Shown: positions 15,908 to 24,797 of the stretch, piece by piece
Position numbering within the stretch: the first letter of the stretch is position 1
How the letters are laid out: every line of letters starts with the position of its first letter
Assembly: GCF_010548305.1 (NCBI RefSeq)
Contig: NZ_JAAGLV010000001.1
Location: 1-64,000 of the forward strand
Source: Streptomyces sp. SID13031
GTDB taxonomy: Bacteria > Actinomycetota > Actinomycetes > Propionibacteriales > Kribbellaceae
DNA length: 64,000 nucleotides
Reading direction: 5' to 3'
Notes under the pieces: generated by a model
Seen by the model: only the letters and a program-made list of their open reading frames with translations
Told to the model about the DNA's origin: nothing
The model's database searches: none
Program-made: the position numbers and the translations under genes

Positions 15908-18829
15908 ATGCCCAAGAAGAGGTACGCGACCGCCTTGCTGGCCTTCGCGCTGGCCACCACTTTCCTCCGACCGGCGACCGCGGCCGCGTTCACCGCGGCC
16001 GCGTTCACCGCGACCGTGCAGGCCGAGAGTGCGACCCTGGCCGGAGGTGCGGTCGTCCAGACCGACCACACCGGCTTCACCGGCTCCGGTTTCGTCGGTG
16101 GATTCACCGACGGGAACAAGGGGACCGCAGCCGTCACGGCCGCGGTCAGCATCCCGACCGCCGCTAGCTACGACCTGTCCCTCAGGTATGCGAACGGCAC
16201 CGGCTCAGACAAGACGCTGTCGCTCTACCGGGCCGGGACGAAGATCCAGCAGGTCACCCTGCCGGCGTCGGCCAACTGGGACACGTGGTCCGATCTTCAC
16301 ACCACGCTGTCCCTGCCCGCCGGGTCGAACCAGCTCAGCTACCGCTTCGACTCGACCGACTCCGGCAACGTCAACCTCGACAAGCTGACCGTGACCGATG
16401 TCCCCGGCTCGCCGTCGCCCGTCGGAGCCCTGGAGGCCGAGAGCGCGACGCTGTCCGGGGGAGTGGTCGTTGCCTCTGACCACCCGGGCTACACCGGCGC
16501 GGGTTTCGTCGGCGGCTACACCGACGCCAACAAGGGGAATGCGGCAACGACCTTCTCGGTCTCGGCTGCCAAGACGGGGACCAGCACGGTCACCCTGCGC
16601 TATGCGAACGGCACCGGTGTCGCGATGACGCTGTCCCTGTACGCCAACAGTGTCAAGGTGAGGCAGATCAGCCTTCCTGCCACGGCCAACTGGGACACCT
16701 GGGGCACTGCGGAGGAGGCGGTCCCGGTCACGGCAGGCATCAACTCCGTCGCCTACAAGTTCGACACCACGGATACCGGCAACGTGAACCTCGACCACAT
16801 CACGGTCTCCGCTCCGACCGACCCGCCACCGGCGTCCGGTGGACCGGAACTGGAGAGCTCCTTCCTGTCCGGCGGCGCCACCACTGGTACGTCGATCTCC
16901 GGGTACGCCGGAGCCGGGTACGTCACCGGCTTCACCGCAGTGGGCGCTCGCGCGATCCGCACGGTCAACCTCACCGCCGCAGGCGCCGCCACGACCACTC
17001 TCCGGTACAACAACTCGACGGGCAGCACCAAGACGCTGAGCGTCTACGCGAACGGCGTCAAGGCAGGCCAGGTGTCGTTGGCTGCGGGAAGCGGTTGGGG
17101 GACGGTCACCCAAACGCTGACGCTGCGAGCCGGACTCAACCTGATCGGCTACCAGTACGACGCAGGTGACAGCGGCAACGTCGCGCTCGACGACCTCGCA
17201 GTCGCCGGATCGACCGCTCTCGCAACCCGTGGCGCAACGGTGCCCTACACGGAGTACGAGGCGGAGAACAGCAGTACCAACGGCGTCGTGATCGGCCCCG
17301 ACCGTACCTACCGCACGGTCGCGTCGGAGTCGTCCGGCCGGCGCGCGGTACGGCTCGACAACGCGGGCAAGTACACGCAGTTCACGCTGACCAAGCCAGC
17401 CAACTCGATCGTCGTCCGCTACTCGATTCCCGACAACGCGGGCGGTACCGGAATCACCGCGCCGCTCGGCGTCTATGTCGGCGGCTCGAAGGTCAAGGAC
17501 CTCACGCTGACGTCGGCGTACAGCTGGGTCTACGGCCTCTACCCCTTCCCCAACGATCCGGGACTGGGCGGCGGCCATCGCTTCTACGACGAGGTCCGCT
17601 CCACGCTCCCGTCGTACCCGGCGGGCACAGTCATCAAGCTGCAGAACGACACCTCCACGCCGATCACCGTCGACCTGATCGACACCGAGGTGGTCGCACC
17701 GGCGTACACGATCCCGGCGAACTCGGTCGACCTGACGGCGTACGGCGCTGTGTCGGGTTCTGGTGATGACACAGCGGCGTTCAACTCGGCGGTCAGCGCG
17801 GCCAAGGCGGCCGGCAAGACGCTCTGGATCCCCACCGGCACCTTCGACCTGACCGCGCGGATCAACATCGACAACGTGACGATCCGCGGCGCGGGCATGT
17901 GGTACTCCACGATCCGCGGCAACGCCGGCCGCGGCGGCTTCTTCGCCAACGGCGGCGCCGTGCAACTCGCCGACTTCTACTTCGCCGGCGACGTGCGCTA
18001 CCGCGACCCGGACGGCTCGGTCACCACCGACGCCGCCCTGGAAGGCAAGTTCGGCCCCGGCTCGCTGATCCACAACGTGTGGCTCGAGCACTCGAAGGTC
18101 GGCCTCTGGGCCAGCAGCGGTACCAGCGGCCTGTACGTCGCCGGCGTACGGATCCGCGACATGTTCGCGGACGGGCTCAACCTCAACACCTTCAGCGGCG
18201 ACGGCAGCCCGGTCAGCAACAGCCGGGTCGACCAGAGCGTCTTCCGCAACACCGGTGACGACGCGATGGCGATGTGGTCGTTCAACAGCGCGGTGGCCAA
18301 CTGCGCCTTCACGTTCAACACCGCCACCCTGCCCGCGCTGGCCAACGGCGGCGCGATCTACGGCGGCAACGGCAACCGGATCGAGGACAACCTGTTCTCC
18401 GACACGGTCTACACGGCGGCCGGGATCACGGTCAGCACCTGGCACTCGTCCCAGCCGTTCAGCGGTAACACGGTCGTCCAGCGCAACACGATCACCCGGG
18501 CGGGCGGTTTCAACACCGACTGGAACAGCAGCCAGGGCGCTCTGTGGATCTACGCCGAAGGCCGGGAGATCACCTCGCCGGTGCTGATCAAGGACATCGA
18601 CATCATCGACAGCTCCTACCAGGGCATCTCGATGAGCTGGCAGAAGAACGTCACCAACCTGACCTTCGACCACGTGAAGGTCCAGAACACCGGTACCTAC
18701 GGGATCGACATCCAGGTCGCCGGCAGCGCCACCTTCAACTACGTCACCGTCTCCGGCACCCCGTCCGGCGGCCTCAACAACGCCTTCGGCTTCACCCTCA
18801 TCCGAGGCCCCGGCAACTCTGGCTTCTAA
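15908..18829 (+). CDS. Secreted GH87-type alpha-1,3-glucanase (mycodextranase/mutanase) with CBM35-like modules
   Basis: A 973-residue exported protein. A Sec signal peptide (KKRYATALLAFALATTF) is followed by three similar beta-sandwich modules starting near residues 37, 173 and 311, each with an E-S-A-T-L-like start, a Y-x-G-x-G-[FY]-V turn and a D[ST]GN[VS]-N-L-D end, typical of CBM35/CBM6. From about residue 446 a GH87-type catalytic region begins, ending in a right-handed beta-helix (residues about 610-970). Two acidic motifs, ADGLN (about 755) and NTGDDAMAMWS (about 781), match the three-Asp catalytic set known for GH87. It would act outside the cell on alpha-1,3-glucan, releasing oligosaccharides for the upstream importer. 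A start 44 bases after the permease gene suggests cotranscription. Another beta-helix polysaccharidase is the alternative. Confidence 0.8.
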   Translation: MPKKRYATALLAFALATTFLRPATAAAFTAAAFTATVQAESATLAGGAVVQTDHTGFTGSGFVGGFTDGNKGTAAVTAAVSIPTAASYDLSLRYANGTGSDKTLSLYRAGTKIQQVTLPASANWDTWSDLHTTLSLPAGSNQLSYRFDSTDSGNVNLDKLTVTDVPGSPSPVGALEAESATLSGGVVVASDHPGYTGAGFVGGYTDANKGNAATTFSVSAAKTGTSTVTLRYANGTGVAMTLSLYANSVKVRQISLPATANWDTWGTAEEAVPVTAGINSVAYKFDTTDTGNVNLDHITVSAPTDPPPASGGPELESSFLSGGATTGTSISGYAGAGYVTGFTAVGARAIRTVNLTAAGAATTTLRYNNSTGSTKTLSVYANGVKAGQVSLAAGSGWGTVTQTLTLRAGLNLIGYQYDAGDSGNVALDDLAVAGSTALATRGATVPYTEYEAENSSTNGVVIGPDRTYRTVASESSGRRAVRLDNAGKYTQFTLTKPANSIVVRYSIPDNAGGTGITAPLGVYVGGSKVKDLTLTSAYSWVYGLYPFPNDPGLGGGHRFYDEVRSTLPSYPAGTVIKLQNDTSTPITVDLIDTEVVAPAYTIPANSVDLTAYGAVSGSGDDTAAFNSAVSAAKAAGKTLWIPTGTFDLTARINIDNVTIRGAGMWYSTIRGNAGRGGFFANGGAVQLADFYFAGDVRYRDPDGSVTTDAALEGKFGPGSLIHNVWLEHSKVGLWASSGTSGLYVAGVRIRDMFADGLNLNTFSGDGSPVSNSRVDQSVFRNTGDDAMAMWSFNSAVANCAFTFNTATLPALANGGAIYGGNGNRIEDNLFSDTVYTAAGITVSTWHSSQPFSGNTVVQRNTITRAGGFNTDWNSSQGALWIYAEGREITSPVLIKDIDIIDSSYQGISMSWQKNVTNLTFDHVKVQNTGTYGIDIQVAGSATFNYVTVSGTPSGGLNNAFGFTLIRGPGNSGF

Positions 18830-18842
18830 CCCACCACCCACT

Positions 18843-18878
18843 CCAGCCTCCCGCGCCCTGCCCGCCGCGGGAGGCTGG
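18843..18878 (+). terminator. Terminator after the glucan operon
   Basis: A perfect 13-bp stem, CCAGCCTCCCGCG / CGCGGGAGGCTGG with a 10-nt loop, begins 13 bases after the glucanase stop codon. Its place at the end of the run of co-oriented genes supports intrinsic termination. Confidence 0.8.
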
Positions 18879-18897
18879 CCCACGCCTCCCAAGGCCG

Positions 18898-18956
18898 ACT
18901 TTGTGCACGGCCTGAGTGTTTCAAGGCCGCCCAGACGCTCAGGCCGCGCACAAAGT
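18898..18956. repeat. 59-bp dispersed palindrome, copy 1
   Basis: The segment begins ACTTTGTGCACGGCCTGAG and ends CTCAGGCCGCGCACAAAGT, forming a near-perfect 20-bp stem around a 19-nt centre. A second 59-bp copy with the same ends lies at 24643-24701. Function unknown; REP-like elements or a regulator site are possible. Confidence 0.7.
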
Positions 18957-19040
18957 GGACCAGAGGCCCGGGCCGGGCGGCGGGGGGGTGGGGGTGGGTT
19001 GGGAGAATGGGTGGGGTTGCCGGGAGTTGGGAGTGGAGCG

Positions 19041-20027
19041 GTGGGGTTTGTGGCGGGTGAAGTGGTTGCGCCGGGGGATCCCCGGATCGTGCTGGAGGGG
19101 CAGTGGGGGTATCAGCCGGGGCTGGCGATCACGGTGAACTCGGGGTCGCGGATCTCGTTCACGTTCAACGGCACGGCCGCGCAGGCCTTGTTCGACGTCG
19201 GCGGGCTGGAGACGCCGCCGCATCTGTGGGTCTCCGTCGACGAGGCTGAGCCCGAATTGCACGTGGTCGACCAGCCGGTCATCGAGTTGACCGCTGAGAA
19301 GGCCGGCCCGCACAAGGTCGAGATCGTGGTCAAGGACGTCAACGAGCACGTGAACCGGTGGAATCCGCCGTTCGGGTGTGCCGTCGTCTTCGCCGGGCTG
19401 GTGCTCGACAGCGGCACTCGGCTGCGGTTGAGCGGCCGGCCTAGCGGGCCACGACTGGAGTTCTACGGCGACTCGATCACGCAGGGCGTTCGCGCGCTCA
19501 GCGCGCACCTCGAGTCGGAGGGTGTCGACGGCAGCAAGTCGTACGCGTACCTGACAGCGCGAGCGCTCGGCGCATCGGCGTACCAGGTCGGGTTCGGCAG
19601 TCAGGGCATCATCAAGGCGGGGAACGGTGAGGTGCCGCCCGGGACGGAGTCGTTCGGCTGGAACTTCGCCGGCTCACCCGCCGAACGGGTCGAGCAGCCC
19701 GACGTGGTCGTGCTGAACCTGGGAGTCAACGACGAGACGCTCAGCGCTGCGCAGTACGGCGGCTACCTCTCGCTGGTGCGCGCGCAGTACGAGGCCGCGG
19801 AGATCGTTGCCCTGAGCCCCTTCAACGGCAAGCACGCGAGCGAGATCGAGGCGGCGGTCAAAGCGGTCACCGCGGCCGGCGATCCGAAGATCCGGTACGT
19901 CGGTACGGACGGCTGGATCACCGAGGCCGACTGCACCGACGCCGTCCACCCCTCCGTCGACGGCCACGCCAAGATCGCGGCCCACCTGACCGAAGAGCTC
20001 AGCAAGCTCTTGCCTTCGCGGAAGTGA
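19041..20027 (+). CDS. SGNH/GDSL-family hydrolase (probable carbohydrate esterase)
   Basis: A 328-residue protein with an N-terminal beta-rich domain (about 1-130) and a C-terminal SGNH domain. Block I is FYGDSITQG with the nucleophile Ser, block II GFGSQGI, block III LNLGVND, and block V DAVHPSVDGH with the catalytic Asp and His. This two-domain layout resembles family CE2 acetyl esterases. The GTG at 19041 is chosen for a GGGAG site 8 bases upstream; a frame from 18903 would start inside a palindrome and has a low-complexity Gly/Arg N-terminus. No signal peptide is seen from this start. It may deacylate sugars released by the neighbouring glucan system, but it has its own upstream terminator region. 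Confidence 0.82.
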   Translation: MGFVAGEVVAPGDPRIVLEGQWGYQPGLAITVNSGSRISFTFNGTAAQALFDVGGLETPPHLWVSVDEAEPELHVVDQPVIELTAEKAGPHKVEIVVKDVNEHVNRWNPPFGCAVVFAGLVLDSGTRLRLSGRPSGPRLEFYGDSITQGVRALSAHLESEGVDGSKSYAYLTARALGASAYQVGFGSQGIIKAGNGEVPPGTESFGWNFAGSPAERVEQPDVVVLNLGVNDETLSAAQYGGYLSLVRAQYEAAEIVALSPFNGKHASEIEAAVKAVTAAGDPKIRYVGTDGWITEADCTDAVHPSVDGHAKIAAHLTEELSKLLPSRK

Positions 20028-20047
20028 ATCGGCGGTCGGCCGCCGAT
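20028..20047 (+). terminator. Terminator after the SGNH hydrolase gene
   Basis: ATCGGCGG and CCGCCGAT form a perfect 8-bp stem with a TCGG loop, starting directly after the stop codon. No T-run follows. Confidence 0.55.
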
Positions 20048-20160
20048 GGTGGCGGGTCTGCTCCCGGCTCCTGGGCGCCCGTCAAACGCGGCCGACCTAT
20101 TCGCCCCTGGTCGAATGTCTGGTGATTGCCGTGCCGCCCGCCGCCCGGCACGATGGGGTG

Positions 20161-20520
20161 ATGGCGACCAGCGATTTCCAGAGCGTCGACGAGTACATCG
20201 CGTCGTTCCCGGCCGAGGTCCAGGTGATTCTGGAGCAGGTACGCCAGACGATCCACGGCGTCGTGCCGGCCGCGGGGGAGAAGATCAGCTACCAGATCCC
20301 GACGATCACGCTGGACGGGAAGCAGTTGATGTACTTCAGCGGCTGGAAGAAGCACATCTCGGTGTACCCGATCCCGCCGGTCGAGGGCGAGCTGGCGGCC
20401 GCGCTCGAGCCGTATCTGGCCGGCAAGGGCACGCTCAAGTTCCCGCTCGCGGAGCCGATCCCGTACGACCTGATCGCGCGCCTGGCCGAGGCGTTCGTCG
20501 CGTCACGGGCGGCCGAGTAG
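20161..20520 (+). CDS. DUF1801 family protein (YdhG-like)
   Basis: A 119-residue soluble protein with the DUF1801 pattern: a start helix SVDEYIASFPAEVQVILEQVRQTI, then GEKISYQIPTITLDGK and a C-terminal GTLKFPLAEPIPYDLIARL. Homologues include B. subtilis YdhG, proposed as intracellular iron chaperones, so the biochemical role is uncertain. The ATG at 20161 has a GGGGTG upstream. Its 3' end overlaps the convergent SWIM gene by 18 bp. Confidence 0.88.
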   Translation: MATSDFQSVDEYIASFPAEVQVILEQVRQTIHGVVPAAGEKISYQIPTITLDGKQLMYFSGWKKHISVYPIPPVEGELAAALEPYLAGKGTLKFPLAEPIPYDLIARLAEAFVASRAAE

Positions 20521-21729
20521 CTCCGCGGGATCCGGCGACGGTGGGGCGCTCAGCATCCAGTCGTTGAACTGTTTGGTGAACAAGTACCAGAGCCCGTCGG
20601 GTGCGAGTCTCAGTTGGGCCCGGTCGGCGGTGATCCGGTTGCCGTCCACTACTCCGTCAAGCACCTCCAGCCCTTCCGCCAGGGCGCTTGGGTCGATGTC
20701 GTCAGGCAGCTCGGCAGCCGCGGCGAGTCCACCGGCTCCGCCCTCGCGCCAGGCAACCGCCCAACTCGTCAACTGCCTCGCAGTGAGCCCGGCCCGATGT
20801 GCCAGGTCGGCCAGGCCCGGCGTACCGAGCAGGCCTGCTGCTCTCCGCGCCAGATCCTGATCGCGGGTGAGGGCCAGCCCGCCATCGCCGTCGCCCGCCG
20901 CCAACTCCCAGGCCCGTCGCGCCGCATCGGTCGCCAGCGCGACCAGATCCTTGCCATCGACCCCCGATTGTCGCGGTGGCTCCAGTACCAGTACTGCGGT
21001 AGGCGCGCCCGGCTGGTTGAGCGGACGCACCGGGAGCGGGATTGGTCCTAGCGTCCGCGCGAAAGCCGTCTTGGCCACGAGCCCAACTGGTTGCGGCTTG
21101 ATGGCGAGCGGCTCTGCGCTCACCGAACGGCGGGCTCGGAGTGCCGACAGCAGCTCATCCTTCTGCTTGCCGCGGAGCAACAACAACTCGAACGGATCCT
21201 CATCCAACGCGTCTGCGATCAAGTAGCAGACGGCCGCCGAATGCTTGCAGGGAACGGCGAAGTCCGGGCAGTTGCAGTCCGTCCGCACCTCACCCGCGTC
21301 GGGCAGCAGCTCAAGACCAACCGCCTGCGCGTCATCTACCAACTCCGGCGGCAACTCTCCGTCGAGCAACGCGGCGACCCGCCCGATCTGCGCCGACACG
21401 ACGTCGAGCACCGCATCCCACTCGGCATCGTTGAACGCACGGATCTTGACCGTCACCTCGTACGGCGCCACGCGGCTGCCCTGCACACTCGCGCGCACGA
21501 CACCGGGGTCGACGTTCAGCGCCAGCACGCTGCCCCGCCGCGCATACGACCGCCCACGCCCGAGCCGATTCGGATCAAGCCGAGCCCGATGCTCCAACGC
21601 CTCCAGCCATGCCTTCCCCCACCAGGTAGCCCCGAACGGCCGCCGACTCCCCGCCCCCTTCGCCGCCGGCAACCCAGCATTCTCAGCCTCTCGCTCCCGC
21701 CACCCCTGCCAGGGCGTCCGCTCATTCAT
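20503..21729 (-). CDS. SWIM zinc-finger protein paired with SNF2 helicase
   Basis: A 408-residue protein. The SWIM motif is visible as CNCPDFAVPCKHSAAVCYL (C-x-C ... C-x-H, about residues 152-170). The N-terminal FGATWWGKAWLEALE segment and the later low-similarity helical region are usual for actinobacterial SWIM proteins next to SNF2 helicases. The start at 21729 overlaps the helicase 3' end by 8 bp, so the two are cotranscribed. SWIM domains bind DNA or protein; a joint role in DNA repair or chromatin remodelling is known only as a suggestion. Confidence 0.9.
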   Translation of the reverse strand: MNERTPWQGWREREAENAGLPAAKGAGSRRPFGATWWGKAWLEALEHRARLDPNRLGRGRSYARRGSVLALNVDPGVVRASVQGSRVAPYEVTVKIRAFNDAEWDAVLDVVSAQIGRVAALLDGELPPELVDDAQAVGLELLPDAGEVRTDCNCPDFAVPCKHSAAVCYLIADALDEDPFELLLLRGKQKDELLSALRARRSVSAEPLAIKPQPVGLVAKTAFARTLGPIPLPVRPLNQPGAPTAVLVLEPPRQSGVDGKDLVALATDAARRAWELAAGDGDGGLALTRDQDLARRAAGLLGTPGLADLAHRAGLTARQLTSWAVAWREGGAGGLAAAAELPDDIDPSALAEGLEVLDGVVDGNRITADRAQLRLAPDGLWYLFTKQFNDWMLSAPPSPDPAELLGRP

Positions 21730-24610
21730 CAGCCATCCCAGGTGCGGGTGCGGGGGTACGGCCAACGGTTGACGGGTTGTAGGCACTGGCGGCGCCCGAC
21801 TTAGCGGGCGTTGTCGACAGCTCGACCAGCTCTGTCAGTTGGTGGTCCGACAGCTCGCTCAGCCAGGCCTCGCCGGAGCCCACCACGGCATCGGCCAGTT
21901 GCCGTTTGGCGGCGATCACGGCGGAGATGCGATCTTCGAGGGTGTTTTCGGTGACCAGGCGATGCACTTGAACTGGGCGGTCCTGGCCGATTCGGTAGGC
22001 GCGGTCTGTTGCCTGGTCTTCGACGGCTGGGTTCCACCAGCGGTCGTAGTGCACGACATGTGTCGCCTTCGTCAGCGTCAGCCCGACACCGCCGGCCTTC
22101 AGCGACAGCAGGAACACCTGCGCCTCACCCGCCTGGAACTGCTCGACCAACTGCTCCCGCTTCCGCACCCCGACACCACCGTGCAGGAACAACGTCCGCA
22201 CCTGCCGCGCGGCCAGATGCGACTCGATCAACCGGCACATCTCGACGTACTGGCTGAAGATCAGCACCGACTCGCCCTCGGCCAGGATCACGTCGAGCAG
22301 CTCATCCAGCGCCGCCAGCTTCCCTGACCGTCGGGGGAGCGGACCGGGCTCGTGCAGGAACTGCGCCGGATGGTTGCAGACCTGCTTCAGCTGCGTGAGC
22401 AGACTCAGCACCAGCCCCCGCCGCGCCATCCCTTCCGCTTCCTCGATCTTGGCGAGCGTCTCCTTCGCCACCGCCTGATAAAGCGTGGCCTGCTCCGAGG
22501 TCAGCGGTACGACGACGTCGTGCTCGGTCTTCTGCGGCAACTCCGGCGCGATCCCCGGATCACTCTTCTTCCGTCGCAACAGGAACGGCCGGGTCACCCG
22601 CGCCAGCCGGGCCGTCGCCTCCTCATCGTGATACCGCTCTACCGGTACTGCGACGTCGTGCCGGAACCGATCCAGCGTCCCGAGCAACCCCGGCGCAGCC
22701 CAGTCCAGGATCGACCAGAGCTCCGACAACCGGTTCTCCACCGGCGTACCGGTCAACGCCAACCTGGTTGCTGCAGGCAACGTCCGCAACGCGCGAGCCG
22801 TCCGGGACAAGGGATTCTTCGCATGTTGCGCCTCATCCGCGACCGCGAGCCCCCAGAAGATCTCGCCCAGCACCCGATGGTCCTGACGCACCACTCCGTA
22901 TGTCGTCAGCACCACCTCGTCGGGAGCGATCTCCGACAAGGACCGCCCAGCCCCGTGGTACCGCCGTACCGGAACGTCAGGCGCGAACTTCATCAGCTCC
23001 CGCTCCCACGTCCCGAGCAAGGTCGACGGGCAGACCACCAGCGTCGGCCCCCGACCGCGCTGCGACAGCTGGAGATGCAGCGCGATCACCTGGATCGTCT
23101 TGCCCAACCCCATGTCATCCGCCAGGCACCCGCCGAACCCGAGCTCGGCCAGTTGCGCCATCCACGCGACTCCTCGGCGCTGGTAGTCGCGCAACGTCGC
23201 GCGCAATCCCACCGGCTCGGCCATCGGCTCCGGCTGCTCGGCGGCGCGGAGTCGCTCGACCATCAGCTGCAACGAACCGTCCGCGTCGAAGGCGACCGGC
23301 TCACCGTCGACCTCCAGCGACCCCGTCAACGCAGCCCCGAGCGCCTCGGCACCACTGAGCTTCCGCGATCCACCGCGGCGCAACTTGCGGACCAGCTCCT
23401 GATCGATCCGCACCCACCGCCCGCGCATTCGGATCATCGGCCGCTTCGCCTCGGCCAGCGCAGCGACCTCCGCCTCGGTCAGCTCCTGCCCATCGAGCGT
23501 CGGCCGCCAGCGGAAAGCCAGCAGATCGGTCAGGCTGAAGTCAGGACCGGTCACCGCACCCGGCGTCGGCGTCGCCTGCACAGCACCGCGCAGCGCGAGC
23601 TCACCCGCGAACAACTCAGCCGGCCACAACACCTCGATCCCAGCCCCGTCGAGCGCGTCACTGTCGCCGGCCAACTCGTCCAGCGCCTCATCGCCGACCG
23701 GCACCTCAGCCGGAGCGGCATCCCTCAGCGCAGCCCCGAGCGGTGGCCAAACCCGAGCCCCGCGACGCAAAGCCAGCAAGAGATCCGTCTCGGCTCGCTC
23801 ACCCAACGCGGCCAGTACTGCGGGCGGCGCGTTCCACACGTCGGCGACATCGACTAGCAGACTCGGATCCACGCCGCTGCGCAGTTGCAGCACGGCCCTG
23901 AACTCGGAGTCATCCTCAGGTGGCTCGATCCGCAGCACCAGTCGCGCGCCGGCCTGCTCGCTCCGCGCAGTCTCCTCGAGCCATGCCGTCGACCCGGTCA
24001 ACTCGATCGGCTCGACATCGGCAAAAGCAGCCGCACCACCCCGTACTGCGACTGCCGCGGCGGGCGTTCGCACCAACGTGTCGGCCAGCGCGTCCCAGAA
24101 GGCACGGACGAGTTGCTCCGGGTCGACCAACCGGAGCGGCCGTGACCCTTCGATCGCCAGTGCGTGCCCGTGCGCAGGCATCGCCGCCGCCAGATTCCGC
24201 AACCAGCCATGGTCAGCCGGATCCAGCGGCGCCACCCGCCAAGCGCCGTAACCAGCCGGGCTCTTGTCCGGCACCAACCGCCCACGCCCGATCAATCCCA
24301 CGCCGGCCAACGCAGCGGCCGCCCAGGCCCGCAAACTGGGCGACTCCCCACCAGGTAGTCCGTCGGCCGACCGCAGCAGGAAGGCCAGCCCTTCCTCCAC
24401 ATTGAGGGTCAGCGCCGGCACCTGCGCCCGGCGAATTTGCTCGCCGCGCGGAAGTACCAACTCGACCTTCTCCTGCGCGACCAGGCCGGCGGCGGCGAGG
24501 TCGCCGTACAGCACCAAGCGGCCCGCTCGCGGCGGGTCGGCGGGTGAGAACGTGACCTCCAACACCCCACGAACCCTACCGACCACCGCCGACATCGCAG
24601 ATTCCGTCAT
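21722..24610 (-). CDS. SNF2-family DEAD/DEAH-like helicase
   Basis: A 962-residue ATP-dependent DNA translocase. The N-terminal half is an actinobacterial SNF2-associated region. The motor core shows motif I (LADDMGLGKTIQVIAL), motif II (DEAQHAKNP), motif III (LALTGTPVENRLSELWS), and C-terminal motifs with GGVGLTLTKATHV and YRIGQDRPVQVHRL. The ATG at 24610 (M-T-E-S-A-M) is taken; the Met at 24595 is an alternative, as neither has a strong ribosome site. Frames extending to 25345 would overlap the divergent oxidoreductase gene. It is translationally linked to the SWIM gene. Resembles the HelZ-type helicases of mycobacteria. Confidence 0.92.
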   Translation of the reverse strand: MTESAMSAVVGRVRGVLEVTFSPADPPRAGRLVLYGDLAAAGLVAQEKVELVLPRGEQIRRAQVPALTLNVEEGLAFLLRSADGLPGGESPSLRAWAAAALAGVGLIGRGRLVPDKSPAGYGAWRVAPLDPADHGWLRNLAAAMPAHGHALAIEGSRPLRLVDPEQLVRAFWDALADTLVRTPAAAVAVRGGAAAFADVEPIELTGSTAWLEETARSEQAGARLVLRIEPPEDDSEFRAVLQLRSGVDPSLLVDVADVWNAPPAVLAALGERAETDLLLALRRGARVWPPLGAALRDAAPAEVPVGDEALDELAGDSDALDGAGIEVLWPAELFAGELALRGAVQATPTPGAVTGPDFSLTDLLAFRWRPTLDGQELTEAEVAALAEAKRPMIRMRGRWVRIDQELVRKLRRGGSRKLSGAEALGAALTGSLEVDGEPVAFDADGSLQLMVERLRAAEQPEPMAEPVGLRATLRDYQRRGVAWMAQLAELGFGGCLADDMGLGKTIQVIALHLQLSQRGRGPTLVVCPSTLLGTWERELMKFAPDVPVRRYHGAGRSLSEIAPDEVVLTTYGVVRQDHRVLGEIFWGLAVADEAQHAKNPLSRTARALRTLPAATRLALTGTPVENRLSELWSILDWAAPGLLGTLDRFRHDVAVPVERYHDEEATARLARVTRPFLLRRKKSDPGIAPELPQKTEHDVVVPLTSEQATLYQAVAKETLAKIEEAEGMARRGLVLSLLTQLKQVCNHPAQFLHEPGPLPRRSGKLAALDELLDVILAEGESVLIFSQYVEMCRLIESHLAARQVRTLFLHGGVGVRKREQLVEQFQAGEAQVFLLSLKAGGVGLTLTKATHVVHYDRWWNPAVEDQATDRAYRIGQDRPVQVHRLVTENTLEDRISAVIAAKRQLADAVVGSGEAWLSELSDHQLTELVELSTTPAKSGAASAYNPSTVGRTPAPAPGMADE

Positions 24611-24642
24611 CCACAGGCCGCCCAGCCCCCTTCCTCCGCAGA

Positions 24643-24701
24643 ACTTTGTGCACGACTTGAGCATCTGGCCGCCCCCGATTTGCTCAGCTGGAGCACAGAG
24701 T
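24643..24701. repeat. 59-bp dispersed palindrome, copy 2
   Basis: Same length and ends as the copy at 18898: begins ACTTTGTGCACGACTTGAGC and ends TGCTCAGCTGGAGCACAGAGT-like, with a looser stem. It lies in the divergent promoter region between the SNF2 gene and the oxidoreductase gene, so it is not simply a terminator. Confidence 0.6.
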
Positions 24702-24797
24702 GGATCCAAGGGGTGAGAGGGGCCGAGCTTGACCTGAACCTTCGTTGAGGTTGCAGGGTCGATTGCAACATCGGCGACGACGAAGGGATGCGGACCC

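Noticed and set aside
16205-18892. 895-codon minus-strand frame opposite the glucanase
   Set aside because: The plus-strand protein has a signal peptide, modules and catalytic motifs; the antisense frame is compositional only.
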